From Mesorhizobium sp. 113-3-3 (GTDB lineage Bacteria > Pseudomonadota > Alphaproteobacteria > Rhizobiales > Rhizobiaceae), in contig NZ_AP023243.1 in assembly GCF_016756495.1 (NCBI RefSeq), positions 3,352,501 to 3,416,500 of the forward strand: a stretch of 64,000 bases of DNA, read 5' to 3'. The notes beneath the pieces are model-generated. The model did not search any database. It was not told where the DNA came from and saw only the letters and a list, made by a program, of their open reading frames with translations. Made by a program: the position numbers and the translations under genes. Positions 21,187-30,058 of this stretch are shown piece after piece. Numbering within the stretch: the first letter of the stretch is position 1; each line of letters starts with the position of its first letter.

Positions 21187-22806
21187 ATGGCAGCCAGATC
21201 CAATCCGAAGCGTGGCCTTGTGATCCAAGGTGGCGGCGCGAAGGGGGCGTTTGCTCTTGGGTGTTTGCGCGTGTTCCAGCGACAAGGAATTGAATTTTCT
21301 GCGGTTGCGGGCACGTCGGCGGGTGGCCTTTGCGCTATCATTTGGTCGACCCAAAAAATTGAAGAAGGCATTGCGCTCTGGAGGTCAATCGATCACAGCC
21401 TCTTTCTTGGTAAAACTCCAGACGGGTGCTTTCGACGCGTTCTCAAGATCTTTTGCATAGTAGGGAAGATCTTTCTCCTTTACTTAAATGGCGTCGAACC
21501 GGAAGGCCGCTCCCAAGTTGCCCGCGATCTCATCTTTTCTATCCTTGTTGGTATACTGTGTTGGGCTCTTACGCCGTATGGCATGCCTACTTGGCTCACC
21601 ATCGCGAGTCTGATCCTGATTCCTATTATTGCAATTTGCGCTTTCACGAACACACTGCCAAAGGTTGGCTGGGATCAACGAGTCAGAAGCCGGATCGTTG
21701 GAGCGCAAATTTTTGTTGGCGAGATAGCAGTACTCGTTGGAGCAGGATCGTTGCTGCTTGAACTGTTCAGGTTCATCCAGCCGGTCCAAGGTTTCACTTG
21801 GGCATATGTAGGTTACAATGCTGCAATTGTCGTGGTCGCTCGCGCACCAATGGAGCTTAGGTCTACCCTGCTAGAGGGAAAGTTGCTCGCTGGTAAGATC
21901 GTAGAATTCCTCTCGGCCGAAATTAAAATACCTACATTCGTTACCGTCGCGAAAGAGTATGGTCCGGGGTCACCGCACTTTCTGCTTTCCACCCCTGGCG
22001 TGTTTAAGGCAGTTTATGCGGACCTGCAACGCGCTCCAGCTCAATTAAAAGCGGCTTTTGCATATGCTAGCGCAGCCCTGCCGTTAGGAATTCTTCCCGA
22101 AATGACAATCGATGGCAAAACATTTGTCGATGGGGGGGTAGCCGATAACACTCCGATTACTCCAATTCTTGGGCAGGATGTTGATGAGATATGGTTGATT
22201 TCGCTTAGCCCCACCCTGTTTGATTTGAAAGATCACATGCGCAATGTTCTGATGCAGGCGATATTTGTCGAAGGTCCACCGCAAATCAGCGCTGAGGCCT
22301 ACAGCGCTGCTCTTAGCCACTTCGACAAAATAAAGTTAGTCGTCTTTTCACCGCCAACCGACCTTGGCAACATGCTTATGGGGACTCTGAATTTCAACGC
22401 AAAGCGTACCAACGCTTTGATGGTACTTGGGGAGCGCACAGCAGAACGTGTTCTGAGAAGCGGAACTGGCTATTCTTCGCGAATATACCGGCTGAATTAT
22501 AAGTTTTGGACCCGACTGCGCTTAATTCGTCGAGCGCTTCCGCCTTGTAGCGTGGTTCACCCTTATAAGCGAAGCAATATCAGTGACCTCACGAAGAGCG
22601 AGTTTGAGTTTCCGGATGTCCGTGTGAAGCCTGACGAGGCCGGGAGACCCTCCTGGCACGCTTCGGTCATCGTACTTTGGTCGATCTATCTCGGAAATTC
22701 GATCAATAGCGGTTGGCAAAGTATCCTCTGGGCTACGCTGTTTGGCCTCGTTGGCCTCTCGCTGCCAACATGGCGTGCGCGCATGAGAAGGAATCTCGAC
22801 AAGTAA
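21187..22806 (+). CDS. Patatin-like phospholipase with inserted membrane region
   Basis: This 539-residue protein has the patatin oxyanion motif QGGGAKG (residues 14-20), the nucleophile Ser44 in GTSAGG and the catalytic Asp315 in DGGVADN. Together they form the Ser-Asp dyad of acyl hydrolases. Between nucleophile and Asp, residues 115-155 and 175-195 are strongly hydrophobic, and a further hydrophobic stretch closes the protein (VIVLWSIYLG ... LFGLVGLSL). The gene is visibly richer in A/T and uses codons such as ATA, TTA and AAA that its neighbours avoid, which suggests horizontal transfer. GAGAGTGGG precedes ATG 21187; a GTG at 21178 is possible. The substrate is unknown and it has no operon partner. 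Confidence 0.88.
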   Translation: MAARSNPKRGLVIQGGGAKGAFALGCLRVFQRQGIEFSAVAGTSAGGLCAIIWSTQKIEEGIALWRSIDHSLFLGKTPDGCFRRVLKIFCIVGKIFLLYLNGVEPEGRSQVARDLIFSILVGILCWALTPYGMPTWLTIASLILIPIIAICAFTNTLPKVGWDQRVRSRIVGAQIFVGEIAVLVGAGSLLLELFRFIQPVQGFTWAYVGYNAAIVVVARAPMELRSTLLEGKLLAGKIVEFLSAEIKIPTFVTVAKEYGPGSPHFLLSTPGVFKAVYADLQRAPAQLKAAFAYASAALPLGILPEMTIDGKTFVDGGVADNTPITPILGQDVDEIWLISLSPTLFDLKDHMRNVLMQAIFVEGPPQISAEAYSAALSHFDKIKLVVFSPPTDLGNMLMGTLNFNAKRTNALMVLGERTAERVLRSGTGYSSRIYRLNYKFWTRLRLIRRALPPCSVVHPYKRSNISDLTKSEFEFPDVRVKPDEAGRPSWHASVIVLWSIYLGNSINSGWQSILWATLFGLVGLSLPTWRARMRRNLDK

Positions 22807-22959
22807 AGAAGACTATGAAGTGGCGCGAGATCTGAGCGCGAGACGACAGTCGCCTCAAGGCAGGCGCATTTTCAAAAGCGAGGTGTGGCCGAAAGACCAC
22901 CATTTGATCGGCGAACCGCAGAGCGGACGCGCCGAGCGCGCCCGCCTGGATAAGGGTAA

Positions 22960-24423
22960 CTACTTCTTGGCGAGGCCGGGAAGCGTGACCTGGTAGACCA
23001 GGAACATGGTGTCGACATTGGCGCCGTCATCGGCCTTGTAGGAGGCGCCGACCTGGAAACCGTCCTGGGCGAGGAAGTCGTTGTCATTGGCGACGAACAG
23101 GAAATAGTCGTCGGGCAGCTTCGGATCGAGAACGCTGGTCAGCGACATTGCTTCCCATTTCTCGGACAGGTTGTTGTGGTCGTTCGGCGCGCCATTGTGC
23201 AGGCCGAAGCGATTGAGCTGCGCATTGTCGTTGATGTCGATGAACGGCGTCAGCCTGGCCGGCGTCACCGACGGATCGAGCACGCCCTTGGGCGCGACCG
23301 GCATGTCGGCGGCGTCGAAGGGGCCGCCGGCGATGTCGGTTGCCGCCGAAACGTCGACGACGAAGATCTGGCGCAGAAGCGATGTGTCGCCCTTGACGCC
23401 CTGGCCGTTGCCGCTGTCGCGCGCCAGCATCAGGAAGGACGTGTCCGACAGCGCCACGATCTCGCTTTGCGCGGCGACCTTGGTCTTGCCCTTGGCATCC
23501 TTGAACACCGGCAGCGGCACGACATATTCATGCGCCAGCTTGAGATGGGCGAGGTCGGAAGCGTCATAGACCAGCGCCCGCGTGTTCTGCCGGGTCGAAC
23601 CGGAATCGCCGCCATCCTGCCTGGTCGCCGACTGCAGCACGGCGATCAGGAACTTGCCGTCCGGCGTCATCGCCATGCCTTCGAGACCCTGATTGTTCTG
23701 GCGGCCGGTCTCCGGATCCTTCGGATCGGGCTCGGCGGCACCTGGGCCGGGATTGTCCGAGGAAAAGTTCGGCGCGCCCTTCCGCATCGGCACCAGCGCC
23801 GCCGGCGGCTGGGTCGCCGACAGCAGGCGGCCTTGCGCCGAGAAGCGGTAGATGTTGGGGCCATATTCGTCGGAGATGAACATCGAGCCGTCGGGTAACC
23901 GCACGATCGCCTCGTTGTCGAGGGCGAGCTTGCCATTGGTGGCGACGGGCAGCATCGGCATGTCGCCGGCGCCGGCGCGCACATCCGACAGCGGATCGAG
24001 ACCGGTGGCATCAGTGCCCTTGTCGTCGGTCAGAAGCATGGTGTCGGTAAGCGTCGCCTTGACCTCGGTCTGCTCCTGGCCAGCGGCGCCTGCTGCCGCC
24101 GGCGTGAACTCGATGCCGATCGTGTTGATCCGCGGCCGGTAGTCGGTGGTGCCGGCGACATTGTAGCCGCGATCCGGCAGCAGCCAGAGCGAACCCTTGT
24201 AGGTGCCGGCCTCATGCGTCCAGCTCGATGTGTCGATCGCCATGCCGGAACCCGAGCCGAACGTCTCGCCGAATTTGTCACGCTGTGCGGCCGGGATGCG
24301 GCCGACGCCGACCAGGCCCTTGTTGACGAGGACGGTCGCGGTGCCTTCGGCGAGCGCCGGCGTCAAGGCGCTGAACAAGGCCAGCGCGACGCCGAGCGAG
24401 GCGGTTCGGTGCAGGTGTTTCAT
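22960..24423 (-). CDS. Exported esterase-like phytase domain protein (PF13449)
   Basis: This 487-residue secreted protein has a clear signal peptide (MKHLHRTASLGVALALFSAL, cleavage after ALAEG). It continues as a beta-propeller-like domain of the esterase-like activity of phytase family, with SLWLLPDRGYN, NEAIVRLPDGSMFISDEYGP and GLEGMAMTPDGKFL. Such proteins are thought to be periplasmic phosphoesterases, but few have been tested. ATG at 24423 follows AGAGGATC. The frame continues upstream without signal features and was trimmed. It is convergent with the patatin gene. Confidence 0.88.
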   Translation of the reverse strand: MKHLHRTASLGVALALFSALTPALAEGTATVLVNKGLVGVGRIPAAQRDKFGETFGSGSGMAIDTSSWTHEAGTYKGSLWLLPDRGYNVAGTTDYRPRINTIGIEFTPAAAGAAGQEQTEVKATLTDTMLLTDDKGTDATGLDPLSDVRAGAGDMPMLPVATNGKLALDNEAIVRLPDGSMFISDEYGPNIYRFSAQGRLLSATQPPAALVPMRKGAPNFSSDNPGPGAAEPDPKDPETGRQNNQGLEGMAMTPDGKFLIAVLQSATRQDGGDSGSTRQNTRALVYDASDLAHLKLAHEYVVPLPVFKDAKGKTKVAAQSEIVALSDTSFLMLARDSGNGQGVKGDTSLLRQIFVVDVSAATDIAGGPFDAADMPVAPKGVLDPSVTPARLTPFIDINDNAQLNRFGLHNGAPNDHNNLSEKWEAMSLTSVLDPKLPDDYFLFVANDNDFLAQDGFQVGASYKADDGANVDTMFLVYQVTLPGLAKK

Positions 24424-24715
24424 GGATGATCCTCTTTGTGACAGATGTGCCGGAGCGGCCGAAGAGCGAAAGCTTAAAGAGGCGGTACATCGATGATGCC
24501 GCGCGCCCCCCCAAAAGCGGTCTACGGCGCGAACATGATGCTTGCGTGACAGGGCGGCATGTGTGCCCGCCGGGATATTCGCAGGCCGGGAAAAACACGC
24601 GCTCTGGCGGAAGAATGGATCCTCCCCACGCATCCGTCCGGGCGTGCAGGCGCATCACTGGACACTTATGTCCAGTGCGTATATGGTGCGCTTCTGACAG
24701 ACCGGGAGGGAAGCC

Positions 24716-27127
24716 TTGAAGTCGCACTACCGTGCAGTGGTCATCGGGGGTGGGGTGGTCGGCGCCTCGGTGCTCTACCACCTGACGCGGTTCGGCTGGT
24801 CCGACGTGGCGCTCATCGAGCGCGCCGAACTGACCGCCGGTTCGACCTGGCATGCGGCGGCCGGATTTCATGCGCTCAACGCCGATCCCAATGTCGCGGC
24901 GCTGCAGGACTACACCATCAAGCTTTATCGGGAGATCGAGGCCGAGTCCGGCTGGGATATCGGCCTGCACATGACCGGCGGCGTCAACATGGCCAGCGAT
25001 CCCCAGCGTTGGGAATGGCTGAAATCGGCCTGGGCGGTGTTCCAGTCGGTCGGCATCGAAACGGCTCGTCTGGTGACCCCTGACGAGATCAAGGAAATCT
25101 GCCCGATCGTCGACGTAAGCGGTGTGCTCGGCGGTCTCTACGATGCCAACGAAGGCCATCTCGACCCTTACGGCACGACGCATGCCTATGCGGGTGCCGC
25201 CAAGAAGCGCGGGGCCGACATCATCCTGCGCAACCGTGTCGTCGAGTTGAAGTCTCGCGCGGACGGCCACTGGGACGTCGTCACCGAGCAGGGCACCATT
25301 GTTGCCGAGCATGTCGTCAACGCCGGCGGACTGTGGGCAAAGCAGCTGGGCCGCATGGCCGGCATCGACCTGCCGGTGACGCCGATGGAGCACCATTATT
25401 TCATCACCGAGGACATCCCCGAGATCGCGACGCTGGACCGGGAGATCGGCATCGCCGTCGACCTCGACGGCTTTTCCTACCTGCGCCAGGAGCGCAAGGG
25501 CGTGCTGCTCGGCGTCTATGAGCAGAACCCGAAGCACTGGCACATGGACGGCGCGCCGTGGGACTACGGCATCGAGCTGATCCCGGAAGACATAGACCGC
25601 ATCAGCTTGGAACTCGGCAGGGCGCATGAGCGCTTTCCCTGCCTGGCGAGCGCCGGCATCCGCAAATGGGTCAACGGCGCCTTCACCTTTACCCCCGACG
25701 GCAATCCGATCGTCGGACCGGTTCGCGGCCTGAAAAACTACTGGGTCGCCTGCGGCGTCATGGCCGGTTTCAGCCAGGGCGGCGGCGTCGGCAAATCGCT
25801 GGCCGAATGGATGATTTACGGCGAGCCGCAGGCCGACATTTCCGGCATGGACATTGCCCGCTACGGCGCCTTTGCCGCCAACCGCGAATATCTCGGGCAG
25901 ACGACGCGGCAATTCTATGCGCGCCGTTTCGTCATGACCTTTCCCAATGAGCGGCTGCCGGCCGGCCGGCCCTTGAAACGCCCCGGCGCCTATGACGGCA
26001 TGAGCGCGGCCGGCTGCGAATGGACTGCATCGTGGGGGCTGGAAATCCCGGCCTATTTCGCGCCGATGGGCTTTTGCGAGAACACCACGCTCAAGCGCTC
26101 CAGCGCTTTCGACATTGTCGGCGACGAGGCGCTGCAGGTCCGGCGTGCCGCCGGTCTCGTCGATATCTCGGCCTATTCACGCTATGCGGTGTCGGGGCCA
26201 AGCGCCGAGGCATGGCTCGACCGGCTGCTTGCCTGCAGGTTGCCGAAGGCCGGGCAGGCGCGGCTGGCGCCTATGCTCGGGCCGGACGGGCGGCTGAAGG
26301 GCGACCTCACAGTGATCAATTGGGGCGGCGGCGACTATTGGCTGATGGGTTCCTACCACCTCAGGGAATTCCACATGCGCTGGTTCGAAAGCCAAACAGG
26401 TGGGGGCGTCGCGGTCACCGACATCTCCGACGCGACGGGCGGCTTCCTGCTGACCGGGCCGAATGCGCGGAAAATCCTGGAGCGCACGACACATCAGGAC
26501 GCCTCCGCCGCCGCACTGCCGTTCATGGCCTGCGGCGCGTTCGACATTGGCATGGTGCAGGCGCGGCTTGCCCGTCTGTCCATCGCCGGCGAGCTCGGCT
26601 TCGAGATCAGCTGTCCCGTGACCATGCATGCCACGCTGCGCGAGACCTTGCTTGCCGCCGGCGAGGATCTTGGCCTGGCCGAGATCGGCTACTACGCGCT
26701 GAATGCGCTGCGCCTGGAGAAAAGCTTCGGCATCTGGTCGCGCGAATTCACGCAGGGCTACACGCCAGGGCAGACCTGCCTCGACCGTTTCATCACCTTC
26801 GACAAGGGCGATTTCGTCGGCCGCGAGGCGGCGCTGAAGGAGCGCGATGCCGGTGCCGCGCAACGGATCGTGACGCTGGAGGTCGACGCCGTCGATGCCG
26901 ACGCCAGCGGCTTCGAGCCGGTCTGGCGCGACGGCCGGCGCGTCGGCTTCGTCACGTCCGGCGGCTTTGGCTACACGATCGGCAAGAGTGTCGCGCTGGC
27001 GTTGGTCGACGGCGATTTTGCCGAGGAGGGGACGGCGCTTTCGGTGCACATTGTCGGCGTCGAGCGGCCGGCTCGGGTCATCGCGGCCTCGCCCTACGAT
27101 CCCTCGGGCAAGGCGATGCGGCAATGA
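24716..27127 (+). CDS. GcvT-type FAD dehydrogenase (dimethylglycine/sarcosine dehydrogenase-like)
   Basis: This 803-residue two-part enzyme begins with a DAO-type FAD domain (GGGVVG at residues 11-16). His46 in STWHAAAG corresponds to the covalent FAD site of dimethylglycine and sarcosine dehydrogenases. The central FAO_M-like part is followed by a GCV_T folate-binding domain from about residue 430 and its C-terminal barrel. The family oxidatively demethylates N-methyl glycines and passes the C1 unit to tetrahydrofolate. The start is TTG at 24716, with GGGAGGG seven bases upstream. It is 12 bases from the methyltransferase gene, so both probably serve one pathway. Confidence 0.9.
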   Translation: MKSHYRAVVIGGGVVGASVLYHLTRFGWSDVALIERAELTAGSTWHAAAGFHALNADPNVAALQDYTIKLYREIEAESGWDIGLHMTGGVNMASDPQRWEWLKSAWAVFQSVGIETARLVTPDEIKEICPIVDVSGVLGGLYDANEGHLDPYGTTHAYAGAAKKRGADIILRNRVVELKSRADGHWDVVTEQGTIVAEHVVNAGGLWAKQLGRMAGIDLPVTPMEHHYFITEDIPEIATLDREIGIAVDLDGFSYLRQERKGVLLGVYEQNPKHWHMDGAPWDYGIELIPEDIDRISLELGRAHERFPCLASAGIRKWVNGAFTFTPDGNPIVGPVRGLKNYWVACGVMAGFSQGGGVGKSLAEWMIYGEPQADISGMDIARYGAFAANREYLGQTTRQFYARRFVMTFPNERLPAGRPLKRPGAYDGMSAAGCEWTASWGLEIPAYFAPMGFCENTTLKRSSAFDIVGDEALQVRRAAGLVDISAYSRYAVSGPSAEAWLDRLLACRLPKAGQARLAPMLGPDGRLKGDLTVINWGGGDYWLMGSYHLREFHMRWFESQTGGGVAVTDISDATGGFLLTGPNARKILERTTHQDASAAALPFMACGAFDIGMVQARLARLSIAGELGFEISCPVTMHATLRETLLAAGEDLGLAEIGYYALNALRLEKSFGIWSREFTQGYTPGQTCLDRFITFDKGDFVGREAALKERDAGAAQRIVTLEVDAVDADASGFEPVWRDGRRVGFVTSGGFGYTIGKSVALALVDGDFAEEGTALSVHIVGVERPARVIAASPYDPSGKAMRQ

Positions 27128-27139
27128 GGAGGATTTTCG

Positions 27140-28693
27140 ATGATCGATGACGCGGCACGAGACAGCAGGCGCGAGCGCCGGCGCGGACGCACGGGCGAGG
27201 CCGGCAGCGAAAGCAGCCGCCGTCCCAACTACCGGTCGCTGAAGAATCCGTTCATGCCGCAGCCGATCTTTTCGGACGACCAGATCGCCGCGATCCACGA
27301 CACGGCGCTGCGCGTGCTGGAGGAGCTCGGCATCAAGGTGCTCTTGCCGCAGGCGCGGGAGATTTTCGCCCGCGCCGGTGCGCTCGTGGACCCGGACACC
27401 GACATGGTGCGCATCGGCCGCGACATCGTGGCCGCGGCGCTGGCCTCGGCGCCAAAATCAATTCCGGCGCTGGCGGGCGACCGCAGCCGCGATCTTTTGC
27501 TCGAACTCGGCTCGATGACGTTCCTCGCAGGCGCTGGCGCGCCGAACGTCACCGATCTCGAACGCGGCCGCCGGCCGGGAACGCTCGGCGCCTTCGAGGA
27601 GTTGACCAAGCTCATCCAGCATTTCGACGTACTGCACATGCTTTGCCCCTGCATCGAGCCGCAGGATGTCGACAACCGCTTTCGCCACTATGCCGTCAAC
27701 CGCGCGCAGCTGACGCTGTCCGACAAGTTCCCCTTCGTCTTCGCGCGCGGCACGCCGCAGGTCGAGGATGGGTTTGAGATGATCCGGCTGGCGCGCGGGC
27801 TGTCGGAGGATGAATTCCGCGCCGGCGCCCATTGCTACACCATCATCAACACCAATTCACCGCGCCAGCTCGATATACCGATGGCGCAAGGCATCATCGA
27901 CTTCGCCCGCGCCGGACAGGTCCTGGTCATCACGCCGTTCTGCCTGGCCGGGGCGATGGCGCCGATCACGGTCGCAGGCGCGCTGACGCTGCAGCATGCC
28001 GAGGCGCTGGCCGGCCTGGCACTGGCGCAGATCGTGCGCCCGGGCGCACCCGTGCTTTACGGTTCCTTCTCCTCCAATGTCGACATGAAGTCGGGCGCTC
28101 CGGCGTTCGGCACACCCGAGCACGTCAAGGCGACACTGGGGGCCGGCCAATTGGCGCGCTTCATCGGCCTTCCCTGGCGATCGGGCGCCGGCAGTGCCGC
28201 CAACATCTCCGATGCGCAGGCGGCCCATGAGTCGCAGTTCGCCCTTTGGGGCTCGGTGCTTGCCGGCGCCACCGTCTGCATCCACGCCGCGGGCTGGCTG
28301 GAGGGGGGCCTGAGTGTCTCTTTCGAGAAGCTGATCACCGACATCGAGGCGGTGCAGTCGATAGCCGAGCTTTGCGCGACGACTCCTGGCGACGACGACG
28401 CGATCGGTTTCGAGGCGATCGCCGAAGTGCAGCCGGGCGGGCATTTCTTCTCGGCCGGCCACACGATGTCGCGCTACCGCACGGCATTCTATGAGCCACT
28501 GGTGGCCGACTGGTCGAACTTCGGCAACTGGACGCAAAACGGATCAAAGACCGCCACCGAGCGCGCCACCGGTATCTGGAAACGCATCCTTGCCGATTTC
28601 GAGCCGCCCGCTTCGGCTGCCACCACTGCCGGCGTGCTCGACGAGTTCATCGCGCGGCGCACCGAAGAGGGCGGCGCGGCGCCGGTGTCGTAA
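27140..28693 (+). CDS. MttB-family (non-pyrrolysine) methyltransferase
   Basis: This 517-residue protein belongs to the trimethylamine methyltransferase superfamily. It has an Arg-rich leader (RRERRRGRTG), then IAAIHDTALRVLEELGIKVL, and a TIM barrel with MSRYRTAFYEP near the end. No in-frame amber is used, so it is the kind that demethylates quaternary amines such as glycine betaine or carnitine, not trimethylamine. These enzymes give a methyl group to a corrinoid protein, but no corrinoid protein gene is adjacent. ATG at 27140 has a near-perfect GAGGAGGA six bases upstream. The product of this step could feed the upstream GcvT dehydrogenase. Confidence 0.87.
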   Translation: MIDDAARDSRRERRRGRTGEAGSESSRRPNYRSLKNPFMPQPIFSDDQIAAIHDTALRVLEELGIKVLLPQAREIFARAGALVDPDTDMVRIGRDIVAAALASAPKSIPALAGDRSRDLLLELGSMTFLAGAGAPNVTDLERGRRPGTLGAFEELTKLIQHFDVLHMLCPCIEPQDVDNRFRHYAVNRAQLTLSDKFPFVFARGTPQVEDGFEMIRLARGLSEDEFRAGAHCYTIINTNSPRQLDIPMAQGIIDFARAGQVLVITPFCLAGAMAPITVAGALTLQHAEALAGLALAQIVRPGAPVLYGSFSSNVDMKSGAPAFGTPEHVKATLGAGQLARFIGLPWRSGAGSAANISDAQAAHESQFALWGSVLAGATVCIHAAGWLEGGLSVSFEKLITDIEAVQSIAELCATTPGDDDAIGFEAIAEVQPGGHFFSAGHTMSRYRTAFYEPLVADWSNFGNWTQNGSKTATERATGIWKRILADFEPPASAATTAGVLDEFIARRTEEGGAAPVS

Positions 28694-28715
28694 CCAGGCG
28701 CGGCGCCCAGATTGG

Positions 28716-30035
28716 TTAGGTGGGGTTGTCGAGCGTGAACAGGTCGCTCTCCTCGTCATAGGCGAAATATTCGGCGTAGCGCGCCCAGCTGATGACGGCC
28801 CGCACCGTCTGGTCGGCATAGTCCTCGGACATGTGGTCCTCCAGCTCATCACGGAAGCGGCGGGCCGGCGCCTTGTGGTTGGCGCGTTCGTCGAGCACGC
28901 GGCGGATGTGACCGGCCAGCGGCACATAGGTCGCGAGCTGCTGCGCGAACAATTGCTTGCGCGCGTCGACCTCGCTTTCGGCGAAGCGTTTGCCCGCCGG
29001 CGTCAGCTGGATGTCGCCTTCGGCGAACTCGGCGAAGCGCAGCAGCTGCAGCGTTTCGGCGATCGGGAACAGATCGTCGATCTCAAGCTGCAGGCTGGCG
29101 GCCAGCGGCGGCAGGTCGGCATGTCCGTTGTAGGGCGGCGCTGCAACGGCCTCGATCAGGCCGGCAAGCAGGTTGGTCGAGACGCGCGGCAGCACCATGG
29201 CGATGCCGGAACCCGGGAAGACGCCGTCGCGGACAGGGGTGCCCGGCTCCTTCCTGGCGGTCATGCGGGCATAGATGTCCTCGACCAGCGCGCGGAAGGC
29301 GGGGTCCAGCCGGTTGCGCGGCTGCGGCAGATCGATCCTGAGCTCGGCGACGACGCGGCCCGGATTGGACGAAAAGATCAGCACGCGGTCGCACATCAGC
29401 ACGGCCTCCTCGATGTTGTGCGTCACCATCAGGATCGATTCGATCGGCATGCGGCCTTCCGACCAGAGGTCGAGCAGGTCGGTGCGCAGCGTCTCGGCCG
29501 TCAACACGTCGAGCGCCGAGAACGGCTCATCCATCAAAAGCACCTTGGGATGCACCACCAGGGCGCGGGCGAGCCCGACGCGCTGGCGCATGCCGCCCGA
29601 CAGTTCCTTCGGATAGGCGTTCTCGAAACCGTCGAGGCCGATCAGGTCGATGGCCGACAAAGCGCGCTTGCGGCGCTCGGCCGGCGAGACGCCCTGCGCC
29701 TCGAGCCCGAGTTCGACATTCTGCAGCACGGTCAGCCAGGGAAACAGCGCGAAACTCTGGAAGACCATGGCAATGCCGTCCGGCGTGCCGCAGACGAGCT
29801 TGCCCTCGAAGGCGATGGCGCCCTCGCTTGGCCGGATCAGGCCGGCGATGGAGCGCAGCAAGGTCGATTTGCCGGATCCGGAGCGGCCGAGCAGGCCGAC
29901 GATCTCGCCCGAGACGAGCGTCAGCCCGACCTGGTCGAGGACGGCGAGCTTGCCAGCGCTGCCCTTGTCATAGGTCTGGCAGACGCCATGGACTTCGACG
30001 AGCGGAAAGGTGTTGGGGATGACAGTTTGGTTCAT
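28716..30035 (-). CDS. NitT/TauT-type ABC transporter ATP-binding protein with AAA-associated tail
   Basis: This 439-residue protein has an N-terminal ABC ATPase with Walker A GRSGSGKST, signature LSGGMRQRVGLARAL and Walker B LLMDEPFSALD. It resembles the nitrate/sulfonate/taurine group. After residue 270 it carries an extra domain of the AAA-associated type (LETLQLLRFAEF-like region through DLFTLDN). This tail is found in a subset of alphaproteobacterial transporters and may be regulatory. It lies 23 bases downstream of the permease gene, in one operon. The substrate is unknown. Confidence 0.9.
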   Translation of the reverse strand: MNQTVIPNTFPLVEVHGVCQTYDKGSAGKLAVLDQVGLTLVSGEIVGLLGRSGSGKSTLLRSIAGLIRPSEGAIAFEGKLVCGTPDGIAMVFQSFALFPWLTVLQNVELGLEAQGVSPAERRKRALSAIDLIGLDGFENAYPKELSGGMRQRVGLARALVVHPKVLLMDEPFSALDVLTAETLRTDLLDLWSEGRMPIESILMVTHNIEEAVLMCDRVLIFSSNPGRVVAELRIDLPQPRNRLDPAFRALVEDIYARMTARKEPGTPVRDGVFPGSGIAMVLPRVSTNLLAGLIEAVAAPPYNGHADLPPLAASLQLEIDDLFPIAETLQLLRFAEFAEGDIQLTPAGKRFAESEVDARKQLFAQQLATYVPLAGHIRRVLDERANHKAPARRFRDELEDHMSEDYADQTVRAVISWARYAEYFAYDEESDLFTLDNPT

Positions 30036-30058
30036 GATCAGTCTCCTGGAAGAAAGGG

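Noticed and set aside
24278..25912. Long open frame of 544 residues on the minus strand across the GcvT dehydrogenase
   Set aside because: It lies antisense to a gene with full domain support, has His/Arg/Asp-rich shadow composition and shows no family motif.
27140..28693. Pyrrolysine-containing trimethylamine methyltransferase
   Set aside because: The frame has no internal amber codon, so the non-pyrrolysine class is more likely; no pyl genes were seen.
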